Assembly (NCBI GenBank): GCA_905221605.1
Contig: CAJNDS010002402.1
Coordinates: 1 to 62,000 of the forward strand
Source of the DNA: Symbiodinium natans
Taxonomy: Eukaryota; Sar; Dinophyceae; Suessiales; Symbiodiniaceae
DNA: 62,000 bases
Reading direction: 5' to 3'
The stretch's first letter is position 1. Every line of letters begins with the position of its first letter. This document shows, one piece after another, positions 34,081 through 45,536 of the stretch. A model generated the notes under the pieces. It made no database searches. It had not been told where the DNA came from and saw only the letters and a list, made by a program, of their open reading frames with translations. The position numbers and the translations under genes are program-made.

Positions 34081-35454
34081 ATGGTCGAGGCAGCCAAAGC
34101 TCCACCTGATCCAAAGCCTAGAAGAGAGAGCTGCCTTCTCGGCGCCCCTGCAGCCTTCGCGACAATGTCACGGCACAGAACCCGCCAGTGCCCCATGCCT
34201 AGGCTAAAACGTGTGTTCACCACAACTTTCGAACATGAAAGGCACGTGATACATCGAAGATCTGGTTCGAAGATGATGACTGGCACAGGGCATACTGCCG
34301 GGGCCGCAGGGCTCACAAGGCCAAAATCAAGCCATCAGATCTAGCATGGCGTGAAGGGCCTGGAAGGTTTGTCAGACTTTGTCAAGGTCTATTCTTTGAC
34401 AATCTGAGGGTCTGCCACGCTGCCTTCCTCAGTTTAATCAGAGGCAGCAGCAAAAGCACACATGGAGTGCAAAGCATGCTCCGTCGATGCCTGGTGTGTT
34501 TCTATTTCCCATGCAGCGAAGCGCTACTTCCCACAAGCCAATCAGCCTAACCATACACAGGGAAGTGATACATGATATAGGCGTTGAGCAATGAAACCAG
34601 AACATCGAGGCATGCTGTTCGTCCCAACGCACTGGATGTGGTTGAGACGGCACTCTGATTCCGTGTATGTACAACAGCTGGCTGATGGACTGACAGGGTC
34701 CAACCAGAAATTTCATCAACCTGTATTCGATGCAGATGCAAGAATGGCTTGTGCTCAAAATGCAGACCATATCTTGCAGAAGTTCACTTGCAAGCAGCTC
34801 GCCTGAAGAATTCCATAGCAGCCGATCCGGTCACAAACTGGGTCCGGACATCTTTCCAAGCTGCATGGAAGCAGGTTCGCACAGCCCCGCGAACGCTTCA
34901 AGGAATGGTTACGTCTTTCCGAAACCTGGAGTTTGAATCATTGTCCAAGCACACTCCTAGATCTGCCACCCTTGTGGCGTGAGACGTGGCGTGTAGAGTG
35001 CAATCTTGCAGCAATGCACACAGCCTTTTTGGGCAATCGCAATCCCTCACAACAGCATTTTTTACTTTACTACCAACGGACGGAAGGACACGATGCACGC
35101 GGCCCCTCAAGAGTACATATGTCATGAAGTCCCTTGTTAGGTCTTTTTTGCTGCCAGGCTTTGTCTACTCCAAGCCATTTTGCCACTCAAACTTCTTCAT
35201 TGCAGAGTGGGCAGGCCCTCTTCTGCTCGGTGAGCCATTTGGCAACACAAGCTCGGTGGAAAACGTGTGTACATGGGAGCTTGGCAATGTCCTCACCACC
35301 TTATTTGGGATCTCAGAGCACGAAAAAGCCCAGTGCTACAGTGCTACAGAATCTTCTTGCCCCAGAGTGGACATTTGATCCTTGGATGAAGTTTAGACAG
35401 CTTGGGACCGCGGCGTTCCAGCGACGCCAAGCAGACCGTGCCTCGAAAGCATGA
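34081..35454 (+). CDS. Plus-strand exons of an unknown protein, gene end
   Basis: The strongest exon is about 34770-34960 (LAEVHLQAARLKNSIAADPV followed by TNWVRTSFQAAWKQVRTAPR). A further plus frame at 34081-34344 is basic (PRRESCLLGAPAAFATMSRH). The frame ending at 35454 (LLAPEWTFDPWMKFRQLGTA, ending RRQADRASKA) may be the C-terminus. It may be a continuation of the gene ending near 33381 or a separate one. It converges on the minus exons starting at 35344. Confidence 0.4.
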
Positions 35455-37645
35455 TCCGCAAAAATGTTCCGCCTTTTTTGGAGACAGAACAGCCCGAAGC
35501 AATCTGAATCTCCCTGTAAAGCTGGCAAGGGTCAGTTCTGTCCCAGGAAGTCGTCCTCTGATGCACTCGGCAGGGCATCCACACCTGCAGCGAAGCTCAC
35601 AAAAAAAACCCGAAGCCGCCGAAGCGTAAGCCTTTCGCTCACCAGGCCAGGGAGATTCATTCTGATATTCACACTTTAGATTCTCTTTCGATTCCAGCCA
35701 TGCTCTCCATGTGCGGAGGGAGTGCTGCAAGTACAGAACGTCCAAGGGCAGCTTACGCCTGCAGGGCCAGGCCTTCCGTGCTTGCCACCCTCTTCTCCAC
35801 GGTATCATCCAGTTGCAGGAGCATTTCGTAGTCCTCTTGACAGATCTTGACAGACTCGATGGCTTGTCTATGGATCAGCTCAGATCACAGCCCGATCCTC
35901 TGGCACAATATCTCGGAAGAGAAGCTCCGAGACATCTGAGGGCAGGAGCCCGCAGGGCAAGGGCGCCTCCCACAAATCACTCATCGACCGAAAGCCCGAT
36001 CGCCAGTGCCTCACAGAAAGGCTTCGCACAAGGCACCTGTGTGACTGGCATATTGTGTCGTTTGTGTCGTAAAAAGCGGCCTTGAATGCCTGGATCTCAT
36101 GTGCTCACAATAGCGGCAGTCGCACGGGCCCTCCTCTCCGTAGCATGGCCTCACAGGTACTTCCAGCATCTTCCAGCAGTGCGTGCAAGACTTCCACTCT
36201 CTGGGCAAGTGGCTCTTCGCCGTTGCATGGCTCAAATGCCGGGCCCTCTTCTGAGGAACCTGAGACAAGTTGAGCAACCGATTCTGCAAGCGGTGCCGTT
36301 TTGTCCTACCACCCGCCTCCATTCCAACTGCTTTGCGCGCCACTTGGCTCAGAATGGGAGCTCGAAGCACTCGATCCTAAGAAAACCCCGGTATCAGACG
36401 AATCTTCAGTGGAAAGAAAACTCTGAACGATCCACACAAACAGCAACGCTGAACTCCATTTCCTAGCGTCGGAAGTTTCTTCGCCATGGCGGCTGCTGGC
36501 TTCCAGGTCGAAATGGCCTTCAACCGTTTCATACTCCACTCCAAACCCAGCCACGACATGCAGTCGCTATGCAAGTTACTGCATCAGTCGCGCCTCAGGC
36601 CGGCATCAGGCGGTTGCATCATCTGGCTCGGTGGCTCTGGCATCTGCGGCACGGGTACTTGAACCATCTCCTGGCCATTCACACAGGTTGCACCGGTTAC
36701 ACAAGTGACAGCATGTCAGTATTGCATGGTTCGGGTTTTTGTTGCTGCTTTCATCATCCAAGTCGCCATGGGCATTGGCATCGGACCCGGGCATGGCCCG
36801 AGATGTTGTCCGACATTTCCCACATGTCCGACACCTACGAAGCCCATCGGCTGAAAGCCGGGCCCGGGCATGGGGTTGGGGCCAGTGGCACCACTGGGGC
36901 CCTGCCAATCCTTGGCTTTAACATGTTCGTGCTTCGTGCTCCTGACACTGACACCTGGCCTCGGACTCTCCATGCCATGCGCTGCCGCAAGTGCCCCCAA
37001 GTCTCTTTTGCAGCAGGCCACGCTGAAGATGACGACTGGGCATCAAAGCTTTCCTGGTACCCGTCGAAGGGCCGCTGCATGCATGCCATCGGCATGCCAC
37101 CTGCCGTTCACAGTAGTGTGCACAGCCATCTACGCCTTAAGCCTTCAGCATCCTTTCAGCCGAAACCCTTTCTTTTCATTTGAGCAACTGCAACAACTGC
37201 GACCTGCGACTGCACTGGACTGCACCATGCCCTGGTCAAAGGGTTGGGCAGGCTGCGGGAAAGGTGCTGGAGTAAACTGGCTGAACCTGAGCAGATGTGC
37301 AAAACTTGCAACATCCATGAGCTGCTCTCAACAGCCACGAATCCATGAATATCATCAGAATCATTAGTGGGCACATGTTCAATAGCCAAGCCGCCCCTGG
37401 GGTGCCCAGTTCTCGCAAACGACAAAGCCTTCTGGATTCATTGGTGCCATCTGCGCAGACATCTGCGGCATGGGGCCGCAGAACACCAGTGCCGGTACTG
37501 CCGGCACCTGCCAAACACCTACGCCAGCGACGCTCCCCATGCTCCCGGGTGGAGCCGGGCGCATCGGACCTCCTGAGCTTTGGCCAGGGCCGTTGTTGGG
37601 CTGCATGGCGAGCGGATGCAAACTGTGCTGGCATTCACTTCTCAC
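35344..37645 (-). CDS. Minus-strand gene with Pro/Gly/Met-rich low-complexity exons
   Basis: Exon candidates in order: 37640-37400 (PNNGPGQSSGGPMRPAPPGS, MSAQMAPMNPEGFV); 37080-36990 (PFDGYQESFDAQSSSSAW); 36970-36720 (GPSGATGPNPMPGPGFQPMG); about 36550-36450 (VEYETVEGHFDLEASSRHGE); about 36395-36306 (SSASSSHSEPSGAQSSW); 36305-36108 (DKTAPLAESVAQLVSGSSEE, then QRVEVLHALLEDAGSTCEAM); about 35885-35765 (AIESVKICQEDYEMLLQLDD, ending STEGLALQ at a GC donor); and 35744 onward (HSLRTWRAWLESKENLKC). Composition suggests a disordered, possibly RNA-associated protein with a helical C-terminal part. A TAG separates the 36306 and 36305 segments in frame. Exons were not fully joined. Confidence 0.45.
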
Positions 37646-37753
37646 AACGTATCACCGAGCAGAACGGGCTTTGGATCTGCTATGTATTGAAATACGTGTC
37701 GCAACCTGATTTCAGCCATGTTGACCATTGGTCTCGGTAAGTCTCAGCATGTC

Positions 37754-38263
37754 TCAACCTATCATTGCACCTAGGAACATGTACCACCATTTGCCAACAT
37801 GTGCAAACGTGTGCCAACGCACAGGATCTTCAAAGGAGCTGAATGCGGCGAGCAGACTTGAAATCCCTGAAGACAGCTGACAGTTGGCTGTGCGGTTCAC
37901 AGTGTGCGCAGCCGTCAAAGAAGCTGCACACAATTTGAGGCAGCTCCTTAGGTTCGATGGGATTCCTAGATTTGATTCGCCAGCGTTCTGCAGCATGCCA
38001 TCGGCCATGGGAAGTCCAAAGGTAAAGGTTCCAGCCTGTGCGCGACGGTCTGGCCTGGCACTGCCGACAAGCCCTAAACTCGTGTTCAGCGCCAGTGGCT
38101 CACTGGAGATGACTTGCCACAATACTTGCCCACAAAGCGCAGACATCCTCTCGAGGACCCTGGAGTTGCAAGGAGTCTGGGAAGTCTTTTCGTGTCGCGC
38201 ATCACCCATCGCTGTGCAGCCGACGAAGATTGAAATAAGTTGCTCAGTTTGCTCAGTCAACAT
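37754..38263 (-). CDS. Open frame of 169 codons, unknown product
   Basis: The minus strand is open throughout and reads VISSEPLALNTSLGLVGSAR and FTFGLPMADGMLQNAGESNL. The opposite strand also has a 146-codon frame (37884-38324). Strand is therefore not certain; the minus neighbours favour minus. Probably one or two exons with read-through into introns. No family recognised. Confidence 0.35.
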   Translation of the reverse strand: MLTEQTEQLISIFVGCTAMGDARHEKTSQTPCNSRVLERMSALCGQVLWQVISSEPLALNTSLGLVGSARPDRRAQAGTFTFGLPMADGMLQNAGESNLGIPSNLRSCLKLCAASLTAAHTVNRTANCQLSSGISSLLAAFSSFEDPVRWHTFAHVGKWWYMFLGAMIG

Positions 38264-38423
38264 GAAGGCACCGAACGCTATCTGTTTTGCACGGTTGGTT
38301 CCAGTAGTACTTCAGAATCCATGAAGCTCCAAATTGAGGCCGTACAGGTCGCAAGCATGAGAAAAAGCATCTAGTTGTGGGTCGGCTTCTTTGCTCTGAG
38401 CATTGCCGAAAGAAATTCACTCA

Positions 38424-39966
38424 GACGGGTCTGTCGAAGTCTTCTGGGGTGTCAATCTGGAACTTGCCCTTGTTTGTCCTGGTAGCAGAAGGCAACAGGC
38501 AACCTGCAAAGACTCAGTCTGAATGAGCCAACCTTTAGCCGTGACTTCCATTGAATAAGGCCAGAACGACATCGCCGCGAACATACCAGGCCTGAACAAT
38601 GTCGTGTCGTGTTAAATCCATGTCACATGTCTGATACTGTTCGTGACCAAGCCCCGCTGACCGATGCTACAAGCAAGTTCTTTTGGCCAGGTAGTCCAGA
38701 TAGTCCGGACATCTCGAGGGAACCTTGTCACAGGCCTGGCTTCGCCAAATGCCTTCCTTTTCTGCGATGCTTTCCCAGGGCTGCATATTTGCAGGGGGAA
38801 TGTTTGTCGAACAAAATGTCCAGCCCCGTAATCTTGGCAATGCCATCAACGTTCTTTCCAGATGTGACCCATGACCCCTGGTCAAACACGTATCTGAGTT
38901 TAGGAAAGGTTGTTTCAAGTCACCAGTGTGCTGCAAACTTAGTGAACGCATCTCGCGGTCCAACCGAAGAGGATGACAAAGCGTAGCGGAGCTACAGGTG
39001 CAAGACAAGATCTCTTATCCAAGGGTGACACCCGAACTGCAGTGTCAGTGAGTGATGTCAGTGTCATGGCTCGCTGTCACTTTGCTGTGAGATGTTACGA
39101 ACTGTTGCAGTTCGAGTGGGAGCTCAACTGAATTCGTCCTCTGAGCGATTGCTAAGTCGGAACTCAGCCCAGGTTCTTGCCAAGTCGCGTTGCAGCCACA
39201 GGCGATCTCGGCCCCCGAACCCCAGCCACTGGCTCTCATCGAGGAAGTCCCGTAACAGCGAAGGGTCAAAACCCAACCTGTTAACAAGCATGGCTCTGCT
39301 TCTCTGTGCTTCTGCTCTCCAAGCCCTGAACTCAACAAACCTGTCCTAGGCAGGGAGGGGTGGGGCTCCGGGTTTATAGCCCGGCCTCAGCATGTAACGA
39401 AGGTGCTCGCCCGCAAGGTGGCACCACACCTCCAGAACTTTCAGCCAAACCTGCTCAACGGTCTCCTCTGCAGCCGTGTCGCGCATGCCGGCAGCGTTCT
39501 GAAGCCAAGCCTGCACCTCACCGCACAATCGGATCATCACCTTTGTGGCCTTCTCTCCATCTATCTCACATCTGCACATGGAAGTCCGCTTCGCCATCGC
39601 AACAACTTCAGCCACGGCCTTTAGATAATATTTCAAAAGCCGGGCTGTTTCCAAGAACTCACGAGGCTTCATCGGACCACTCCCAGGGTAGAACTGGCAG
39701 ACGCCCTTGGCCGGCAATTCGATCTTGCGAATACGTGACGAGGAATGTCGGAGGAATTTGCGGAAGACATGCCCGTCCAACTCGTAGACAGCCACAACAG
39801 GCCAGCCCTTTGCCGAAGTCTCCACTGCCCACCCTGCTACAAAGCTTTTGGCGAGCTCAGAGTACACCTCCACTGGCACCCACCCTGTCTCCATCGAGGC
39901 CACGCGCCGATCGGCCACAGGCACGGGAAGGTGCAGAGCGCGCGCTTCGTGCCGCGCCCTCGCCAT
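38424..39966 (-). CDS. Unknown protein with a long open first exon (206 codons) and further exons
   Basis: From ATG 39966 the frame runs 206 codons to TAG 39348-39346: GWVPVEVYSELAKSFVAGWA, YELDGHVFRKFLRHSSSRIR, GVCQFYPGSGPMKPREFLET. The same frame continues after the TAG with DRFVEFRAWRAEAQRSRAML and DPSLLRDFLDESQWLGFGGR to about 39140. The bases before TAG are a classic polypyrimidine acceptor (CCCCACCCCTCCCTGCCTAG/GACAG), so the TAG is probably the end of a short intron. Later candidates: 38895-38740 (GKNVDGIAKITGLDILFDKH), 38591-38530 and 38480-38424. The frames of the last two are ambiguous. It looks like a globular protein; no family recognised. Confidence 0.55.
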
Positions 39967-40396
39967 GTCAGCTCAGACAAGCCCAGCTTGCCGAGCTTAT
40001 GGGCTTAGTGACAGCTCATGAGGAAACCGAGATTCAGATTTGAGCCCAAATCTGGCAATGTCGATGTCGCCGGGTCCCGTCTTTAGGTCTGTGAATGAAT
40101 GTGCAGCTTCTTTTTCTGTGTCTCTGCACGTGTGTGCGCTTTTCTATGTGTCCCTATGCTCAGGTGCGGGCACAAGCAGAAGGCCGACGGTAACGACGAT
40201 GGAAAGGCCAAGGAAGATCGGGGTGTTCTGGCATTGACAACAAGCCGTGTACTACCGGAAACTCGCACAACATTCCCTCTGAAAGGGTGTTCTAGGGTGT
40301 GATTGCACTTCAAGCGCACTTTTCGGACTTTAGAGACTTCAGGCGCTAGAACTGGCAACTACTTCTACTCACGGTCTCACTCCAACATTGGCAACC

Positions 40397-40764
40397 TGCC
40401 GAGCCCCCGAAAAGCCGGCCAGGGATGCGTCTTCAAGAGTCTCCTGGAAAGACGGGAAAAGCCACTCGTATTCAGAACTCATGCGCACCCATGCTGCTCA
40501 ATCGCTCTGAGAGCTGCCTTCAGGTTGAGAAGAGATGGGAAGAGGGAGCTCGAGGCTCTGCTCCTCCAGGCTCTGTGGCTCCGCGAAGGAGGGGGCAGCT
40601 GCCGAAAGCCTCAAAAGCAGACTGAAGCTCTGCTGAAAGCTCTGCTGAAAGCTGTGCTGAAAGCTTCTCTCCGTGGTCTGACTCTGCTCTTGAAGAAGTT
40701 TTTGGACTTGTTCCCCAGGACGGCAAGCTGCAGAGGCAGCCGCGATGCTCACGACCTGAGCCAA
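40397..40764 (-). CDS. Two minus-strand exons of an unknown protein
   Basis: Exon about 40757-40500: after a GGCTCAG acceptor, VVSIAAASAACRPGEQVQKL, then a Gln/Ser-rich repeat SFQHSFQQSFQQSF and EPQSLEEQSLELPLP. Exon about 40483-40397: MSSEYEWLFPSFQETLEDAS and GFSGARQ, followed by the donor CAG/GTTGCC. These may be 5' exons of the gene at 39966. No family recognised. Confidence 0.4.
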
Positions 40765-40869
40765 ACCGCTTTAACCTACTCGCAGTATGGAGCAGGCGCG
40801 TGCAAATTGGGTCGCCGGCTTGATTTCGGGGGGCAGGCGAGACAAAATCCAAGAGTCCTCTGCCAATTG

Positions 40870-41900
40870 TAAAATTTTTAAAAACCCACTAGAATCAAGC
40901 CGGGATTCGGCAACGACCCGTGCATGATATGTTTGGTCTATGGCTTGGTGAGCACATCAGGCGTTCTTACTCTCCATGCAGCAGGTCAGTTCGGATACCC
41001 ACGGATGAGGCACTGTGCAGCTTTCCGAGCAGCTTAAGACAGCCAAACCTGCAGACATTCCAGGCTCATCTGATCTTAGATGTGGCTTTTGGAGCATCCT
41101 CAGCATCCTGCAGAGTCCTGAAGCCGCGTTCAGGCTCAGCCGCAAACACAGAACAAGGCCTCAGAGCAGGCGAGGCCAGGGCAAGCGAGGCCACAGTGTG
41201 CAATTTGTCTAAGTTTGAACTATGTCACAAGAGGGCTAAGTGGAACGTAACAAGACTTCTCACACAAGAACACACTGCACTAGGCACAATTCAGTCACAG
41301 CCATATAGGGCTGAGACTGATAGCCGCCAGCAGACGTGAGCCACGAACCATCGCAATGCCAGGGGCAGCACTGCTCTACGCTGCTTTCAATGAGGTTAAT
41401 TGGCTACTGCCGACGCGAACAACTGCAAGACACTGCAAGCACGTCTGCCCGGACACTGCAAGCACATGCAAGCAGACAGCCAGGTTGACCGAGCTCGCGA
41501 GCTGTCACGAAGAGCGGGCCGTTGTATTGACCTTTTGGGCAAGTGCAAGACAACTCAAACAATCCTCATCAACTCCTCGCCATCAGGCTTCCAGATAATC
41601 GGAAGTCTGGAAAGGACCAACTCAGTGCAGCGCATCGCAGACTCGACATGCTGGAAGCCCCCACAGCGGACTCCAGTCTGAAAGGCAGACGCAGCAGGAG
41701 CCGGTCTTTGATACTTCTACGTTCTCCGTGCGCATTCTGCTTAGAGCATCTTAGAGCCCTGGTCGGATCTGCCATATTCTGCCAGCCCAAGATCGAAAGC
41801 AACCAGCTCTCAAGCAAATCTCAGCCTGCGCCAGGCCCATTGGCACAGTGCCGGTGCCAAAATGCCTTTTCTGGATTGCAAGGTGTAAGCTAAACGGCTC
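40870..41900 (+). other. Open plus-strand frames, uncertain
   Basis: Plus frames at 41015-41212 (LSEQLKTAKPADIPGSSDLR) and 41400-41681 (QVDRARELSRRAGRCIDLLG) look mildly coding, but minus frames overlap and no consistent splice sites were found. Confidence 0.25.
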
Positions 41901-42023
41901 TAATTAGCAAGAGATCATGGAGAAGATGTGAGTCGCAGAGGCATGTGCAGAATGTATACGAAAAGTGCCAGAGAATGCTGTCCCTAGCACTGTTATTAGA
42001 TCATTAGTAGTACCCATCAGTAC

Positions 42024-42332
42024 TCACCCCACATCCCCACGCTTTGTGCAGGCCTCGGCTCTTTTGGCGTAGTCGTCTCCAGAACTGGCCAGGACACTTT
42101 GTACAACAACATGAGCCGATGAACGAATCGCTAGGTGGTCTGGGGCTATCAGTAAGGCAAACTTGCGCTGACAAGACTGAGAAGTCCCGACACCATGGAT
42201 CCCTTCGTTCCCTACAGGCTCTTGCGCAACAACCGTGAAACTGCCCACATCTGCCCATCTGCTTCTGCCTGCGGTACGCAACACCGGCTCGCTGGTGACG
42301 TTGGGCATGCGCCTTCCTGGCATCCTGCCCAA
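42024..42332 (-). CDS. Unidentified exon
   Basis: The minus strand reads KFALLIAPDHLAIRSSAHVV and then VQSVLASSGDDYAKRAEACT before a stop near 42024. Globular composition with a hydrophobic core. An upstream part (GSFTVVAQEPVGNEG) may belong to the same exon. No family recognised. Confidence 0.4.
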   Translation of the reverse strand: MGRMPGRRMPNVTSEPVLRTAGRSRWADVGSFTVVAQEPVGNEGIHGVGTSQSCQRKFALLIAPDHLAIRSSAHVVVQSVLASSGDDYAKRAEACTKRGDVG

Positions 42333-42679
42333 AGCATCCAGTATTTTCCAGCATTTTCCAGTAGACTCAGATTGACAAGTACCTGGTTGCCGCAGATGTC
42401 GCTGAAGGAGGTGGCTCCTGCAGAGGCTCTAGACTCTGAACCCGCATGCAGAACTGCTTGCTTGGCTACCTGAATCTACCTGCCTTCTTCTTCCAGTCTT
42501 CAAGTTTGGTGGAACACTTTCAGCACATGCTCACACCCCGGAGCCGCACATCTTCTTTTTTTCTCGGAACGCAGAGTATCAGTGTAGTATCAGTGTGGTA
42601 TCAGTGGCGAAGTCACGTGCTTTCAGCACTATGGACTGCAGGATGCCCAGGGCCCAGGCTGCCCCCCCTCACAAAAGAA

Positions 42680-43280
42680 GCACTGAGTGAAGCAGACACC
42701 TCCTCTCTATATCTCTCTATCCTTTTTTTCCATACACACACAACATCACATATCGAAAACCATACGAGATTGTTCTATTCGGCACAAGTTTTCGTGCATG
42801 GCTGTCTTGCACAACAGCCATGTCGTCTGAAGACCAGAGGCGCGAAACTTGTCTTGAGGCGTGGCCACCTGACTAGCCTGCACCGCTGCACAGTGATGTC
42901 ACGAGAAAAACTTGCAAGGACATCCATTCAGATAAAGGCTGTCGCGTGCGACGGAAAAGCAACTTGCACGCACACAGCCAAGCTATCACTAGGATCAGCA
43001 ATTTATCGACATGTAACTGGCATGTATCACGCGGCGGGCATGGCTGGAGAAGCTATCAGTGCCACCAGTGCCACGGCCACACGCACCTCGGGAGGTCTTC
43101 TGCTTAAGTCAGACATTTTGCCCCACAGCCCTACCGTCATCTACCGTAATCTGCTGAAGCTGAACTATCACAGGGCGTGCACGTTGAGCACCGAACACAC
43201 AGAGACACGCACCCAGACCCCAAAGTCCAGTCACAATCCGCTGTGCCCAGAACATATGACCGGCTTTGAACGCGCAATCG
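42680..43280. other. No confident gene
   Basis: A plus frame of 288 codons spans 42446-43312, but its composition is irregular and no splice logic supports it. Confidence 0.3.
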
Positions 43281-43299
43281 AGCGCAACCGAGCGTCATC

Positions 43300-43562
43300 C
43301 GATTCGATTTAACCTCTGCAATCTCGCGACCCATGTCAGAGCGTGCTTTCGGTGGGAAGCATTTAAGGCCGTCGAACAACTCTCGAGGTCTGATTGAGAC
43401 TACAAGTAGCTCCGCTGCTCGAAAGTCCACGGGATTTTTGAAATGGCAAGGTCGTGGTTGTTTCCCTGTTGGTTGACCATCCGAAGAATGCAAATACTTC
43501 CCAACAACAGAGACACAGCAACTACAAGCTGCCGAAGTCACACATCGCAGCACAGTCTGCAA
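43300..43562 (-). CDS. Unidentified exon
   Basis: The minus strand reads GKQPRPCHFKNPVDFRAAEL and then LVVSIRPRELFDGLKCFPPK, continuing RSDMGREIAEVKSNR. Coding texture is good. Donor and acceptor positions are unclear. Confidence 0.4.
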
Positions 43563-43619
43563 TCTGAAAAGTTAGTACCGGCGAAGACCCCAAACAGCAT
43601 GGATGTAAGAACTTTGGGA

Positions 43620-44830
43620 GGCGCCACCCCATCTGAAAACCTCTCGCCCCTAGCCCCAGAGCCGCGGGCCCCCAGCTCCAGAACCGCGTGCCACGGCCCC
43701 CGAGTCCACAGCCGCTTCCAGAGGAGGAGAGGACCCCAATCGTTGCTGTTCGGGGAAAAAATAGGAATGCGACGCGCATGCCAGAAGGATCTTCTTGCTG
43801 TTCGCACTTTCTAGCATTGGACAGCAAACGAGTCACACCGTACTTCTCTCTTGACGGAATTCATGGCTGGTCCGTATTCAATGTTTCGCAATGTTCCACA
43901 GAGATTCTGTCTTCCTCAACAGACATGTTCTGTGGCCGCATCGGTAAGCCTGAAGAGGGAGCACACCATGACTGATTTTTGCAAGGCACCGACTCGGCCT
44001 TCTCATCGCCACCAGTGCCACTGTGAAGTTGACTCAGACACATGCTGACATCTAGCGTCAATGAAGCCGGATCCCGACCTAGGCTTTGTAGTCATGACAG
44101 AAACTCCAGCATGGCTCAATGCATCATGGAGAGCGCAAGAGCAGGCGGTGCGTGACCACTACAGGGTGCCGTACGCGCAGGCGCAGTATCCATCCTCCTG
44201 AACTGCCCGAGACGAACAACTTTTTTGATCGAAAACCCATGAGCTGAGAGAATGCGTGATCTGAGAAACAGCAAGCAACCATTGAACCCTGTCAGCTTTT
44301 TGCGGTGACGCAGTCCTCGCATGCCACATCCCCCAGAGACTTATTGCACGGGAGAGTCCTCAGGTCTGTTAAGCTGAGTTGAGTGAAGCTGTCTAGCTAG
44401 GTTGGCTAAGGGCTCAGTGCTTAGAGTGCACGCAGCTTCACGCATGGGATGGCAACACATGGCACATCGGCGACGTTGTGTTCTTGCTTTTCCGACATGG
44501 TAAAGCAGCGAGCCAAACCTTCCCATATCTTATGCGAGAGCTGTTGGTCTGACCCTATATAGACATGAGACAGGCTGAGAGCTCGGCGAATTGCAGCGGC
44601 TGCCTACGTCTTTAACGACTTGGCAGCGGCCGCCAATGGCCTGCAAAACTCATCGGAATCCATCCCAGTCACGGTGAGGTCAGGCGATCGCAAGCACATA
44701 GAGTTCTAAGGCACTCGCGCAGAAGCCTGTCTTGCAGACACATTCGCCGGCCCTGTGTGATCAGGAACTTTGACACCAATACCAGAATGTGCTCGCGAAG
44801 AATCCTGAAGGCTAGGAGCCCTGCTGACAG
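43620..44830. other. No confident gene
   Basis: Near 43630-43720 the minus strand is a Gly/Ala/Arg low-complexity frame. The rest shows no exon with supporting signals. Confidence 0.3.
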
Positions 44831-45025
44831 TCAACAGCACCTCTTGACGATGCACAGCCCCAGAAACGGCACCTGCGCCGAAAATTTGACGCAGAGCTGT
44901 AGTTCTCCTAGTTCAGCAAACGACAGCTTCGACACGAGCCGGGCACCCTCCGCCGGTCTTCTTGGCGCACGTTTTCTGATCCTAGAACATCGATCGTTTG
45001 CAAACAGATCCCAGTGCTTTTCCAT
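44831..45025 (-). CDS. Unidentified exon
   Basis: The minus strand reads RRPAEGARLVSKLSFAELGE followed by LQLCVKFSAQVPFLGLCIVK. This looks globular and hydrophobic. No family recognised. Confidence 0.35.
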   Translation of the reverse strand: MEKHWDLFANDRCSRIRKRAPRRPAEGARLVSKLSFAELGELQLCVKFSAQVPFLGLCIVKRCC

Positions 45026-45536
45026 GCATCACTCGGGACATGCCGCAGGCAGCCAAGAATCCACAGGAATGCATTTTCCATCGCGTCCCCTCCAGCCCTG
45101 AGCACAGATGCACCTGACAGAGATCCGTACTTTCCAGACATTTTCGGATACTCCGGCTGATGCTGTTGAAGCAAGTTCCGGGGCCTCCCTCCCAAGCACT
45201 TGCTTGGACCGACTTCCACCTGGTCACAGACATGGTACCTCGGTGCTCAGACTTGCTGCTGAAACCTACATAACACGGATCATTTGCATTTACACTAGCA
45301 CGACTCTGCCTGCGAGAGCGGCTCGTCCAAGCTTCAGGCTACAGCACTAGCGTTGTGGTGGGCCGAAAGCAAGCCCAGGCTTCTGACACCGTGGTGCTGC
45401 CACAGTCAGTGGGAAGGGTTGCTGGTTTTACAACAACCTAAACCCTTGGTATCCCTTAGTAGTCTCAAGGCCCCGCACTGCAAGGGCCATGACTGCGCGT
45501 TTGTCGTCGCAAGAAGGCTGACGGAAGAAGTGGGCG

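Noticed and set aside
42446-43312. 288-codon plus frame
   Set aside because: No coherent amino-acid texture, no splice support, and a CA-rich stretch within it; likely a chance opening.
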